A DNA stretch of 64,000 nucleotides from contig JAUNIB010000001.1 in the NCBI GenBank assembly GCA_030523645.1, positions 434,001 to 498,000 of the forward strand. Reading direction: 5' to 3'. Positions 35,032 through 43,936 of this stretch are shown piece by piece. The DNA is from Selenomonadaceae bacterium (lineage in GTDB: Bacteria > Bacillota > Negativicutes > Selenomonadales > Selenomonadaceae). The first letter of the stretch is position 1. Each line of letters starts with the position of its first letter. The notes beneath the pieces are model-generated. The model did not search any database. It was not told where the DNA came from and saw only the letters and a list, made by a program, of their open reading frames with translations. A program made the translations under genes and the position numbers.

Positions 35032-37155
35032 GTGGCTGAGCATGAGCCGATGCTAGACATGTTCATCTTTGAGACGCGTCAGTTTTTAGAGCAGCTTGAA
35101 CAGTTGGCTCTGAAAAGTGAACAGACTCAAAGCTTTGACCCGGACGATGTAAATGAATTTTTCCGCGGACTCCATACAATAAAAGGGTCTGCGGCAATGA
35201 TGATGGTAAACAATGTTTCTACGGTGGCCCATTCGGTAGAAGACATATTCTTCTATATAAGGGAACGAAAGCCGCAGAACATTGACTGTTCATCTATTAC
35301 TGATTTAGTACTGGCAGCCGTAGACTTTATGAGCGGAGAAATCGAGAAGATTGACGCTGGTGAAAAGGCCGATGCCAGTAGTGATGAGTTCTGTGAGACA
35401 ACCAGATTCTTTCTTAGAGCTTTCAAAGAAGCTAACGGTGATGACCCTGATGTAGATTTACGCAAGGTCAATGCTCAAAAGAAGCCGGGAGCAGAAAGCA
35501 GCGGTGTTGCTGCTGCTGCAGAACCACCAAAACCCCAGCAGTACTTTATCCCCGCGGCTACTAAGCCAGCCGCGTCGAGTGCAGAAAATGTATTTTTTGC
35601 TCATCTGCGCTTTGAGCCGGATTGCGGAATGGAAGAGGTCAGAGCCTTTGGCGTGATTAATTCCATAAAGGATAAAGTAATAGAAATACATCATCTCCCC
35701 GACAAGATTTTGGAAGATGATTCTGCCGCCGAAAAAATCCAGCAGGATGGTTTCAAGATGTGGTTTACCACGAAGCTGGATGAAGCGGAAGTAAAAAAGC
35801 ACCTTGATACAACCTTATTTATGGAATCTCTGGTGCTGAAGAAATTAAAGGATGTTTCCGAGTGTGAATACTGGCCTTCATTAATTCAGCAGGCGATTCA
35901 GGCAGCAGAGGCACCGGCAGAGCCGATTACCCCGGTAAAACCTGAGCCGATGCCCAGGCCGAAGCCGCTTAAGCATGAACAGCAGCAGCTTATCAGCGTT
36001 GCGGTAGATAAGCTTGACCGGCTGATGGATCTGGTGGGAGAGCTGGTAATTGCGGAGGCGATGGTAACTCATAATCCTGATGTAGAAGGTCAGGAGCTGG
36101 AGAATTTCCAGAAGGCCTCCCGTCAGCTTCATAAGGTTGCCAGTGAGCTTCAGGACAGTGTTATGGAGCTTCGTATGGTTCCGCTTGAAGCTACATTTAT
36201 GAAGATGAACCGTATCGTGCGCGATATGACCAAGAAGCTGAACAAGAAAGCTAAGCTGGTGCTTGTTGGTGAAGATACGGAAGTAGATAAGAATATAATT
36301 GAGCATATCGGCGATCCGCTGATGCACATTATCAGAAACAGTATAGACCATGGTATCGAGATGCCGGATGTGCGTGTGGATAATGGTAAGGATGAATCCG
36401 GTACTGTTACTCTGTCGGCGGAAAATGCCAGCGGTGAAGTCGTTATCAAGATTGCTGATGATGGAGCAGGTCTTGATCGTGAAAAGATTCTCAGCAAAGC
36501 CAGAGCAAATAAATTGTTCAGCAAGCCTGAGGAAGAGCTCACTGACAAAGAAATATACTCTTTCATTTTCCATCCAGGATTCTCAACGAATGAAAAAGTT
36601 ACCGAGTTCTCAGGCCGAGGGGTTGGCATGGATGTAGTCCTTTCCAATATCAAGGCTATGGGTGGTACGGTTCTTGTTGACAGCACACCGGGACAGGGAA
36701 GTGTAACCACTCTGAAAATTCCTCTTACCCTGGCTATCATTGAGTGTATGTCGATAGTGGTCGGCAGTGCCAGATACACCGTGCCGATCAGTTCTATCCG
36801 GCAGTCGTTCCGCCCTGGCAGGGATCAGATTATTCATGATCCTGACCATGGTGAAATGATAATGGTCAGAGGCGATATTTTCCCGATTGTCCGTCTGGGG
36901 CAACTGTATAAGGTTCCTGATGCTGAAGCTGAGCTGGAAAATGGTATCCTGCTGCTGGTCGAAGCGGATGGTCGAATAATCGGTCTTTTTGCCGACAGAC
37001 TGCTGGGAGTTCAAGATATTGTAGTTAAACCGGTACCCAAGTACATACAGCGAATGTCAAATTCCTGCGGCATAGCCGGATGTACTATTCTCGGAGATGG
37101 AAGCATCAGTCTTATTATTGATGCCGGCGATATAGCTAAGTCTCTTTTATCGTAA
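35032..37155 (+). CDS. cheA: Chemotaxis histidine kinase CheA
   Basis: The 707-residue kinase has the CheA domain order. P1 carries phospho-accepting His48 in RGLHTIKGSAAMM. A long P2-like region (about 130-300) includes a Pro/Ala linker. P3 dimerisation begins at ISVAVDKLDRLMDLVGELVI, P4 ATPase has HIIRNSIDHGIE, DDGAGLD and GRGVGMDVV, and P5 is CheW-like with KIPLTLAIIECMSI. All catalytic boxes are intact. I chose the GTG at 35032. The upstream GTG at 35023 lies within the AAGGAAG ribosome site. It is the first gene of a six-gene unit ending at the 42941 terminator. No flagellar genes are present. Confidence 0.95.
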   Translation: MAEHEPMLDMFIFETRQFLEQLEQLALKSEQTQSFDPDDVNEFFRGLHTIKGSAAMMMVNNVSTVAHSVEDIFFYIRERKPQNIDCSSITDLVLAAVDFMSGEIEKIDAGEKADASSDEFCETTRFFLRAFKEANGDDPDVDLRKVNAQKKPGAESSGVAAAAEPPKPQQYFIPAATKPAASSAENVFFAHLRFEPDCGMEEVRAFGVINSIKDKVIEIHHLPDKILEDDSAAEKIQQDGFKMWFTTKLDEAEVKKHLDTTLFMESLVLKKLKDVSECEYWPSLIQQAIQAAEAPAEPITPVKPEPMPRPKPLKHEQQQLISVAVDKLDRLMDLVGELVIAEAMVTHNPDVEGQELENFQKASRQLHKVASELQDSVMELRMVPLEATFMKMNRIVRDMTKKLNKKAKLVLVGEDTEVDKNIIEHIGDPLMHIIRNSIDHGIEMPDVRVDNGKDESGTVTLSAENASGEVVIKIADDGAGLDREKILSKARANKLFSKPEEELTDKEIYSFIFHPGFSTNEKVTEFSGRGVGMDVVLSNIKAMGGTVLVDSTPGQGSVTTLKIPLTLAIIECMSIVVGSARYTVPISSIRQSFRPGRDQIIHDPDHGEMIMVRGDIFPIVRLGQLYKVPDAEAELENGILLLVEADGRIIGLFADRLLGVQDIVVKPVPKYIQRMSNSCGIAGCTILGDGSISLIIDAGDIAKSLLS

Positions 37156-37173
37156 AGAGAAGGGGGAGCTTTT

Positions 37174-37683
37174 ATGACCGAAGAAGAAAGAACAATGTCA
37201 GCAATAAATGAAGATACTCAAAAAGACAAATATCTCACTTTTGCGGTAGGCGACGAAATGTACGGCATTGACATAAAGGCTGTAATTGAAATCATAGGGA
37301 TTCAGCCGATTACCAGCGTACCGGAAACGCCGGAGTATCTCCGAGGTATAATAAATCTCCGCGGTAAGATAATTCCTATCGTTGATATGCGGCTCAGATT
37401 CCAAAAGGAATTCCTGCCGTACCATGACAGAACCTGCGTGATAGTTATTGACATGATAGATGTTATGGTAGGCATAATCGTTGACAGTGTGGCAGAGGTT
37501 CTGACGATACCTGAGGATGCGGTGGTGCTTCCGCCGAAGCTGAAGGCTGCGCAGAACCGGTGCATACGGGGCATCGGTAAATCTGGTGAAAACGGAGAAA
37601 AGGCAACATTGCTGCTTGATTGGCAGAAGCTGTTCTCCGAGGAAGATACTGAGATAATGTCCGATATGTCGGCGGATAATTAA
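37174..37683 (+). CDS. cheW: Chemotaxis adaptor CheW
   Basis: The 169-residue CheW links receptors to CheA. Typical segments are KYLTFAVGDEMYGIDIKAVIEIIG, RGIINLRGKIIPIVDMRLRF and VGIIVDSVAEVLTIPEDAV. The last 30 residues include a short Gly/Glu insert and an acidic tail. A strong AGAAGGGGGAG ribosome site precedes the ATG. It lies 18 bases after cheA and is co-transcribed with it. Confidence 0.95.
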   Translation: MTEEERTMSAINEDTQKDKYLTFAVGDEMYGIDIKAVIEIIGIQPITSVPETPEYLRGIINLRGKIIPIVDMRLRFQKEFLPYHDRTCVIVIDMIDVMVGIIVDSVAEVLTIPEDAVVLPPKLKAAQNRCIRGIGKSGENGEKATLLLDWQKLFSEEDTEIMSDMSADN

Positions 37684-37701
37684 AGATTGAGGTGCAAAAC
37701 A

Positions 37702-39327
37702 ATGGCAAGAGCTAAAAAGTCTGCAATGACGATAAAGAATAAGCTGCTGGCTACAATAGTCAGTATGGGTATCCTGATTGTTCTATCGGTTGTCTTCAGT
37801 GTTTATCAGCAGCACTATACAGGAGACAAGTATAACGAGGTCATTGAAAATGACATTAAGGCCAGTGTAGATGGCTATGCAGCCGGCCGCTTCTTCAATG
37901 CTGCTCACTGCGAAATGCTGAGGGCTCTTCTTCAGACAGATCTCGATGCCCGCAATAAGTGCCTGGCAAAGATGGAGTACTTCGACGGTAAGACCGATGA
38001 GCACATGAAGGGTATGTTTGCCAAGGCTAAAAGTGAGGCTGCTCTCGCTGCTGTAAAGGTTATCCAGAATGATATTGACCAGTATCGCAAGATTCGTAAG
38101 ACGGCCATCATTCCTCTCAAAGACGGCAATGTAAATATGAAGGCACTCGGTGAGGCTGAACTACATGTTATCGCTTTCCGTGACCACTGCGGTGATGTAT
38201 TTAAGAAGGCTGATGCTGCCGCAGAACAGGGATTGAATGACCTTAACAGCCGCAATAATACTACAATAACAGTTCTTATCATCATTTCTGCCGTTGTTGT
38301 TGCCGGCGCTCTCTTTGTCGGTATCGGTCTTGCCAATGGCATTGCTTCCCGCATTAATAATTTCAAGGACGGCGCTATTCGCATTGCCGGTGGTGATTTG
38401 TCTGTTCCATTTGACGACAATGGCGGAGACGAGCTTTCTGCTGCTGCTGAAGCCTTTGAAAAAATGCGGTCAAATGTTAAATCCACTATTTCTGAAATTC
38501 GTACTGCTGCCGATCAGGTTGCAACCGGGGCAAAGAATATTTCCGATGCCAGCATCTCTCTTTCTCAGGGTGCTACTGAGCAGGCTGCTTCTATTGAAGA
38601 ACTTTCTACCTCTATTTCTGAGATTTCCGCTCAGACTATCAGCAATGCCGAGGCTGCAGACCGTGCTTCCGGTCTGAGTATGAAAGCAAAGGCAGCCGCT
38701 GATGAAGGCGATCAGTCCATGCATCAGATGCTGAATGCAATGGAGGCTATTAATGAGTCCTCTACCAGCATCTCCAAGATTATTAAGGTAATCGATGAAA
38801 TTGCATTCCAGACCAACATTCTTGCACTGAACGCTGCCGTAGAAGCTGCCCGTGCCGGACAGCACGGCAAGGGATTTGCAGTTGTTGCCGAAGAGGTACG
38901 CAACCTTGCTGCCCGCAGTGCAAAAGCCGCCAAGGAAACTACGGATATGATAGAGGATTCTATTACCCGTGTTGCCGAGGGCCGCAGTATTGCACAGAAG
39001 ACTGCGGAGTCCCTGGTTGCTATTGTTGATAATGTAACTGAGACAGCTAATATTGTAGATTCCATTGCTACTGCTTCCAACGAGCAGCGCAATGCCATCG
39101 AGCAGGTCAATGAGGGCGTTCTTCAGGTTTCCAAGGTTGTCGAAGCGAATTCTGCTTCTTCCGAGGAATCCGCTGCCGCCAGTGAGGAACTCAGCCGTGA
39201 GGCGTTCAACCTCAATAAGCTTGCAGGACGGTTCAAGATTGGGGCTGATGAAGTGCAGACTGCCGATAATGACAGATTTGCGGATATGCCGGCCAAGATT
39301 GTTCTGACTGACGATGAGCGTCTTTGA
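37702..39327 (+). CDS. Methyl-accepting chemotaxis protein
   Basis: The 541-residue receptor has a first membrane helix at about residues 14-36 ([20 protein letters not shown]) and a helical extracytoplasmic ligand domain of about 150 residues. A second membrane helix ([20 protein letters not shown], about 191-212) is followed by HAMP and a signalling hairpin. The hairpin tip is the conserved [20 protein letters not shown]. The ligand domain resembles a four-helix-bundle type and contains two His/Cys-bearing helices ([13 protein letters not shown] and [12 protein letters not shown]) that might bind a metal or haem. That is inference. The start is ATG 37702 with GAGGTG upstream. Being inside the che operon makes it the probable dedicated receptor. 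Confidence 0.93.
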   Translation: MARAKKSAMTIKNKLLATIVSMGILIVLSVVFSVYQQHYTGDKYNEVIENDIKASVDGYAAGRFFNAAHCEMLRALLQTDLDARNKCLAKMEYFDGKTDEHMKGMFAKAKSEAALAAVKVIQNDIDQYRKIRKTAIIPLKDGNVNMKALGEAELHVIAFRDHCGDVFKKADAAAEQGLNDLNSRNNTTITVLIIISAVVVAGALFVGIGLANGIASRINNFKDGAIRIAGGDLSVPFDDNGGDELSAAAEAFEKMRSNVKSTISEIRTAADQVATGAKNISDASISLSQGATEQAASIEELSTSISEISAQTISNAEAADRASGLSMKAKAAADEGDQSMHQMLNAMEAINESSTSISKIIKVIDEIAFQTNILALNAAVEAARAGQHGKGFAVVAEEVRNLAARSAKAAKETTDMIEDSITRVAEGRSIAQKTAESLVAIVDNVTETANIVDSIATASNEQRNAIEQVNEGVLQVSKVVEANSASSEESAAASEELSREAFNLNKLAGRFKIGADEVQTADNDRFADMPAKIVLTDDERL

Positions 39328-39369
39328 AAATATTGAATCACTTAACCCAATAAAGGATATATTCAAAAT

Positions 39370-40722
39370 ATGAACAAAGGTCTAAGAGTGCTTATAGTGG
39401 ATGACTCAATGGTCTTTCGCGAGACACTCTTTAATGAGCTGGAGCGATTTCTTCCGGCAGGGAGTATTCTGGACAAAGCGGATGATCCCTTCTCGGCTCG
39501 GGACAAAATTCTTGAGTTTAAGCCGGATGTTATGCTGCTGGATGTGGAAATGCCGAAGATGGACGGTATTGAGTTCCTTCGGCGTCTCCTTGCTCAATAT
39601 CCATTGCCGACCGTTGTGATGAGTGCTGATTCAGATTATTGTACTGAGGCACTCATGGCCGGAGCCTGTGATTTTGTCACAAAACCCGGTTCCTGCAGGA
39701 CTCTGGATGATGCATTTCTAAGTGATGTTGCACTCAGACTCAAAATAGCTTCACTGCGTAAGGTTTCTTTGAGACCTTATGACTGGCACAGCGGTAAGGA
39801 GAGACAATCTGAAGATGTACCGTCACAGGGCTTGGCATCAATTCGCCGTCAGTTTGTAAATCCCAAAACGGCTGCGGATGTTACAGCAATGTACCTTTCA
39901 AAAATTGCTGCTACAGCCGAGACTACTCATGTTATAACAAGCGGTATTAAAGTTAGTCCGGGCAGCGTCTTTACGGCAACAAACCGGCTGACGGATATGC
40001 TGCAGAAAAAAGAAGAATCTTCCGAAAAGAAGAATTCGGGCGTTAATGTTTTTGACCGTCAGGCTGAGGAGATTCAGGCTGCATTGTCAAAGGTAGAGAC
40101 GATGGCTCAGGCAGCGCCGGTTGCACCTTTGGCAAAAGGAAATAAAAAAATATCGGTTATAGCTATCGGCGCTTCAACCGGAGGGACGGTAGCACTGACT
40201 AAGGTTATTACCGCCTTAAGACCGCCGCTTCCGCCAATTGTTGTTGTACAGCATATACCGGCAAATTTTTCGCGGCTATTTGCAGAGCGGCTGAATGAAG
40301 AGTCTGCTTTGGAAGTAAAGGAAGCAAAAGACGGTGAACGGATAGAAAAGAATCATGTGTATATAGCTCCTGGTGGCTTACACATGAAACTGAACAGTAC
40401 CATTACCGGCATGAAGCTGGAATGTGCGCCGGGTAAACCGGTGAATAGCGTTTGTCCGGCGGTAGATGTTCTGTTCGAAACGGTAGCTGAGTTTGTCGGC
40501 GATGAGGCCTTGGGTGTTATTCTCACCGGAATGGGTAGAGACGGAGCGGACGGACTTCTGAAAATGCGTAAAGCTGGTGCTGTTACAATCGGACAGGATG
40601 AAAGAACCTGTGTTGTCTACGGTATGCCAAAGGCGGCCTGGGATGCAGGAGCAGTTCAAAGACAGATGCCGATCGATGCAATAGCCGGCTCTATTATGGC
40701 CATTGCGTCCGGTGATAAGTAA
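39370..40722 (+). CDS. cheB: Chemotaxis protein-glutamate methylesterase CheB, long linker
   Basis: The 450-residue protein has a receiver domain (residues 1-125, phosphorylatable Asp58 in VMLLDVEMPKMDG, Lys in FVTKPG) and a C-terminal methylesterase domain (about 258-450). The catalytic triad is visible as Ser in AIGASTGGT, His in VVQHIPANFS and Asp in GMGRDGADG. The connecting region of about 130 residues is roughly 100 longer than in E. coli CheB (349 residues in total) and is not similar to a known domain. It removes methyl groups from receptor glutamates. The partner methyltransferase cheR is absent from this operon. Confidence 0.94.
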   Translation: MNKGLRVLIVDDSMVFRETLFNELERFLPAGSILDKADDPFSARDKILEFKPDVMLLDVEMPKMDGIEFLRRLLAQYPLPTVVMSADSDYCTEALMAGACDFVTKPGSCRTLDDAFLSDVALRLKIASLRKVSLRPYDWHSGKERQSEDVPSQGLASIRRQFVNPKTAADVTAMYLSKIAATAETTHVITSGIKVSPGSVFTATNRLTDMLQKKEESSEKKNSGVNVFDRQAEEIQAALSKVETMAQAAPVAPLAKGNKKISVIAIGASTGGTVALTKVITALRPPLPPIVVVQHIPANFSRLFAERLNEESALEVKEAKDGERIEKNHVYIAPGGLHMKLNSTITGMKLECAPGKPVNSVCPAVDVLFETVAEFVGDEALGVILTGMGRDGADGLLKMRKAGAVTIGQDERTCVVYGMPKAAWDAGAVQRQMPIDAIAGSIMAIASGDK

Positions 40723-40791
40723 TCTTGTAAGATAGATGGTCTGGTAAATTTTTCGACTTCTTCAAGTTTTTATTGAGGAAGGGGGGAGAAG

Positions 40792-42471
40792 ATGCAGGAC
40801 ATTTTAGCGGAAAGCGATGCCAGAATGCTGACAGAGCTTCTGGGTGATGTTCGTGATGGTATCTTAATAACCGATGAAGTAGGCCGCATTAGATATGTAA
40901 ATGGTGCAGCTATACACATTCTGGGGTTAACCGGGAATATTCGCGGTAGATTTTTTGATGATGTATGCGCTATTTATGATTTTGATACGAATGAAAAGAT
41001 CGACAGTCCGATAAAGCAGGCTCTCGAAGAAAAGATATCGGTTGGATTGAGGATTAATTCCGGAATCAGATGGCCTGACGGAAGTTTTACATATCTTTCT
41101 GCCACCAGCACACCGATTGTTGGCAAGGATGGTAAAGTCCGGGGTACTTCTTCGCTGTTCAGGGATATAACCAGATTAAGACGATTAGAGTTGAAGCTGG
41201 AAGAGAATCAGCAGTATCTGAGAACAATCTTCTCTGCCGTTGCGGTGGGATTGCTTATAGTTGATTCCTCCTGCAATGTTGTTGACCTGAACAGGTCAGC
41301 AGAACAAATATTGGAAACCGCTGCACACTCAGCGATCGGGCGGCGTTTCGGCGATATTTTCAAATGTCAGAATAGTATTGAAGCTGGCTGCGGAAACGGA
41401 AAGTACTGCCAAAAGTGTCCAATGAACTATCACCTGTTGCAGGCAGCAGCTTCAACCGGCTCTTATAATGACAGATTTGATGTCGCTTTGCATCGGGTTG
41501 ATGATAACAGGGTAATATGGCTGAGAGTAGATATTGCTACAGTGGCGGCCAATGATGACAAGCATATAATAGTTTCGCTTATTGATATATCAGAGCGCAA
41601 GATATACGAATATGAGCTTGAACAGGCAAAGGCTGTTGCGGAGGCTGCGAATACTGCTAAAGGTCAGTTCCTGGCAAATATGAGCCACGAACTGAGAACG
41701 CCGATAACCGGTATGGTAGGCATGATTGACCATACACTTAGAACGAAACTGACTGATTACCAGCGGGATAATCTCAATTCGGCAAAGGAATGCTCAGAAT
41801 ATCTGCTGAATATCATAAATGACATTTTGGACTTCTCCAAGCTGGAAAGCGGATCGCTGAAGCTGGAAAACCTTAGATTTGATTTAATGAAGAATCTACA
41901 TCAGGTTCTTTCCTCGCATACTAAAGCTGCGATGGAGAAGGGACTGTATATCAAGGCGCAGTTTGCAGATAATCTGCCGCGGTATATTAGCGGTGATGCC
42001 TTGAGGATACGGCAAATACTTCACAATCTTATCAGCAATGCAATCAAGTTTACCAATTCAGGCGGTGTCACGGTAAAGGTTGTCCGAGGAGAAAGGCTTG
42101 GTTCGCCTACGTTGGAATTCTCTATCAGAGATACAGGAATAGGCATGGTGAAGGCTGACCTGTCAAAGCTTTTCAAACCATTTAGTCAAGTTGATGGTTC
42201 CAGCACAAGGAGATTTGGAGGAACAGGTCTTGGCTTGCGGATAACAAAAGAGCTTGTTGATTTGATGTCGGGCGGAGTGGGAGTGTCCTCTAAAGCAGGA
42301 GAGGGAAGTATATTCTCCTTCTGGATACCCTGTCACGAGGTCAACGAAGCCGACGATGTGGTTCGTTATCGCAGCGTTTATGTAAATCCGACACCGCGTC
42401 GAAATACCAATGATACAGATGATGATATAGCTGATCTCATGAAGTATTGCATGGATGAGCTTTCTAAATAA
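40792..42471 (+). CDS. PAS-PAS sensor histidine kinase with a Cys cluster in the second PAS
   Basis: The 559-residue soluble kinase has a first PAS at about 14-125 (GILITDEVGRIRYVNGAA) and a second at about 145-268 (GLLIVDSSCNVVDLNRSA). A HisKA domain with H299 in FLANMSHELRTPITGM and a HATPase domain follow (NLISNAIKFTNSGG, DTGIGM, GGTGLGL). The second PAS carries Cys192, 200, 206 and 209 in a C-x7-C-x5-C-x2-C pattern (FKCQN, AGCGNGKYCQKCP), suggestive of a redox, zinc or iron-sulfur site. There is no membrane helix and no C-terminal receiver. The next gene is a lone receiver, its likely partner. It is encoded downstream of cheB in the same transcription unit, so it may link chemosensing and redox state. 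Confidence 0.9.
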   Translation: MQDILAESDARMLTELLGDVRDGILITDEVGRIRYVNGAAIHILGLTGNIRGRFFDDVCAIYDFDTNEKIDSPIKQALEEKISVGLRINSGIRWPDGSFTYLSATSTPIVGKDGKVRGTSSLFRDITRLRRLELKLEENQQYLRTIFSAVAVGLLIVDSSCNVVDLNRSAEQILETAAHSAIGRRFGDIFKCQNSIEAGCGNGKYCQKCPMNYHLLQAAASTGSYNDRFDVALHRVDDNRVIWLRVDIATVAANDDKHIIVSLIDISERKIYEYELEQAKAVAEAANTAKGQFLANMSHELRTPITGMVGMIDHTLRTKLTDYQRDNLNSAKECSEYLLNIINDILDFSKLESGSLKLENLRFDLMKNLHQVLSSHTKAAMEKGLYIKAQFADNLPRYISGDALRIRQILHNLISNAIKFTNSGGVTVKVVRGERLGSPTLEFSIRDTGIGMVKADLSKLFKPFSQVDGSSTRRFGGTGLGLRITKELVDLMSGGVGVSSKAGEGSIFSFWIPCHEVNEADDVVRYRSVYVNPTPRRNTNDTDDDIADLMKYCMDELSK

Positions 42472-42508
42472 AGATTAGTGATTTATTTATATAAAGGGGA
42501 GTATGAAT

Positions 42509-42922
42509 ATGAAAATCTTAATTGCGGAAGATGACCGCACCAACAGGGCTTTTTTGAAGGAGTTCATGTCTGATTACGGTGAATGTGATGTGGCGGTTGA
42601 TGGCGTAGAGGCTTTGGACTATTGTATGGCAGGCTGGAAAAACAATGAGCCGTATGATCTTCTCTGTCTTGATGTAATGATGCCGAAGGCAGACGGCTTG
42701 AAGGTTTTGAAGGTTATTCGTGCTATAGAGGCACAGCAGCAGATTCCGGTTGAGGACAGACTGCGTATTATTGTTATGACTGCATTGGCCGATGTAAGCT
42801 ATGTCGATGAGGCTTTTAAGCTTGGTTGTGATGCTTACGCTACGAAGCCTATCGATACAGAGAAGGTAAATGAAGTTATTCAGAATCTTGGTTTCCAACC
42901 TATCCGTACCTCTGAGGTATGA
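42509..42922 (+). CDS. Single-domain response regulator (CheY-like receiver)
   Basis: The 137-residue receiver domain has the acidic pair in LIAEDD, phosphorylatable Asp55 in LLCLDVMMPKADG, the Thr in IVMTALAD and the Lys in YATKPID. It has no output domain. It could be the partner of the upstream kinase or serve as CheY for CheA. The receiver alone does not distinguish these. I chose ATG 42509 because GGGGAG touches the earlier ATG at 42503. A strong terminator follows. Confidence 0.9.
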   Translation: MKILIAEDDRTNRAFLKEFMSDYGECDVAVDGVEALDYCMAGWKNNEPYDLLCLDVMMPKADGLKVLKVIRAIEAQQQIPVEDRLRIIVMTALADVSYVDEAFKLGCDAYATKPIDTEKVNEVIQNLGFQPIRTSEV

Positions 42923-42940
42923 TGTTCTGTTTATGATTAA

Positions 42941-42975
42941 AAGCGAGGTCTGACTCTTTGCAGACCTCGCTTTTT
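42941..42975 (+). terminator. Terminator of the chemosensory operon
   Basis: Stem AGCGAGGTCTG (42942-42952) with CAGACCTCGCT (42961-42971), T5. Confidence 0.93.
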
Positions 42976-42985
42976 CATCTATAAT
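42958..42985 (+). promoter_or_regulatory. Promoter of the HD gene overlapping the terminator
   Basis: TTGCAG (42958-42963) within the terminator hairpin, 16-base spacer, TATAAT (42980-42985). Initiation is expected near 42992. Confidence 0.5.
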
Positions 42986-42997
42986 GGTGCAGTACGA

Positions 42998-43849
42998 ATG
43001 AATACTATTGGAGGGAACCGGCACAGCCGTAGAGAAATGTCACATAATAAAACGGTCACTTCTGTTTCTGAGAATTATACTGTGCAGGAAACAGAGTTTA
43101 TAAAGAGCTGTCAGGCATTTGTTAATGATTATGCCGAGAGCTTTCTGAAGGATTCTGATGACCAGGTAATAGCTGCAGTAAAAATGAAGCTGGAGCATAC
43201 CGGATATGTTCAGTTATATTCAAAGGAGCTTGCAGTTGCACTTGGACTCACCGGGCATGATGTTTTTTTATCGGAGCTTTTGGGTCTGCTCCATGATGTT
43301 GGACGCTTCAGACAGTTTCAGGTTTATAAAACTTTTGTTGATGCACAGTCAGAGGACCATGCGCTGCTTGGTTTGAAGGTGATTTCCGAGACCGGACTGC
43401 TTGACGCTTTGTCTGATAATGACAGAGAGTTAGTCTGTTTTGCCATCGCAAATCACAACAAGCGGGCTATTATGCCAACGGATGATAGAACGCTTCTATT
43501 TTCAAAGCTTATCCGTGATGCAGATAAGCTGGATATATTCAGGGTGCTTAGTCCATATCTTGAGCCGTCTGACGGCATGGGTGTCAATGCTGTATTTCTC
43601 GATGAATTTAGCCGGGGAGTTCAGTGTGATTACTCCAAGATTCAAACTCTGGACGACAGAAAGATTGTACGGCTGATATGGGTGTACGATATCAATTTTG
43701 CCTGGACAATGAAAAGGGTTGTGGAAAGAGGCTATATTGACAGGATTATTGAATGTCTGCTGCCTAATGATAGTCTGTTGCCGGGTATCAGGCGACTTCG
43801 TGATCATGTGGAGAAAAAATGTCATGAAAAGGATTTTACACAGTTGTAA
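42998..43849 (+). CDS. HD-domain metal-dependent phosphohydrolase
   Basis: A 283-residue HD-superfamily protein. The metal motif HD is in LLGLLHDVGRF near residue 100, with further ligands in EDHALLG, FAIANHNK and IRDADKLD. All look intact. The overall pattern resembles predicted HD phosphohydrolases of unknown substrate, not SpoT/RelA or GYP types. The start is uncertain. ATG 42998 would lie only about six bases after the predicted transcript start, while ATG 43037 lies 20 bases after GGAGGG. Residues before about 30 are not conserved-looking, so neither is excluded. Single-gene unit. Confidence 0.75.
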   Translation: MNTIGGNRHSRREMSHNKTVTSVSENYTVQETEFIKSCQAFVNDYAESFLKDSDDQVIAAVKMKLEHTGYVQLYSKELAVALGLTGHDVFLSELLGLLHDVGRFRQFQVYKTFVDAQSEDHALLGLKVISETGLLDALSDNDRELVCFAIANHNKRAIMPTDDRTLLFSKLIRDADKLDIFRVLSPYLEPSDGMGVNAVFLDEFSRGVQCDYSKIQTLDDRKIVRLIWVYDINFAWTMKRVVERGYIDRIIECLLPNDSLLPGIRRLRDHVEKKCHEKDFTQL

Positions 43850-43936
43850 TATATAGCGGTATGACCTTTTTTGTGATATACTTAATCGGTTAAATGAAAA
43901 TAAAAGGGCACCGCCCATAAAGGAGTATTGATAAGC

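Noticed and set aside
40741-40791. Terminator between cheB and the histidine kinase gene
   Set aside because: Only a four-pair stem (ACTT/AAGT) precedes the T-run, too weak to call.
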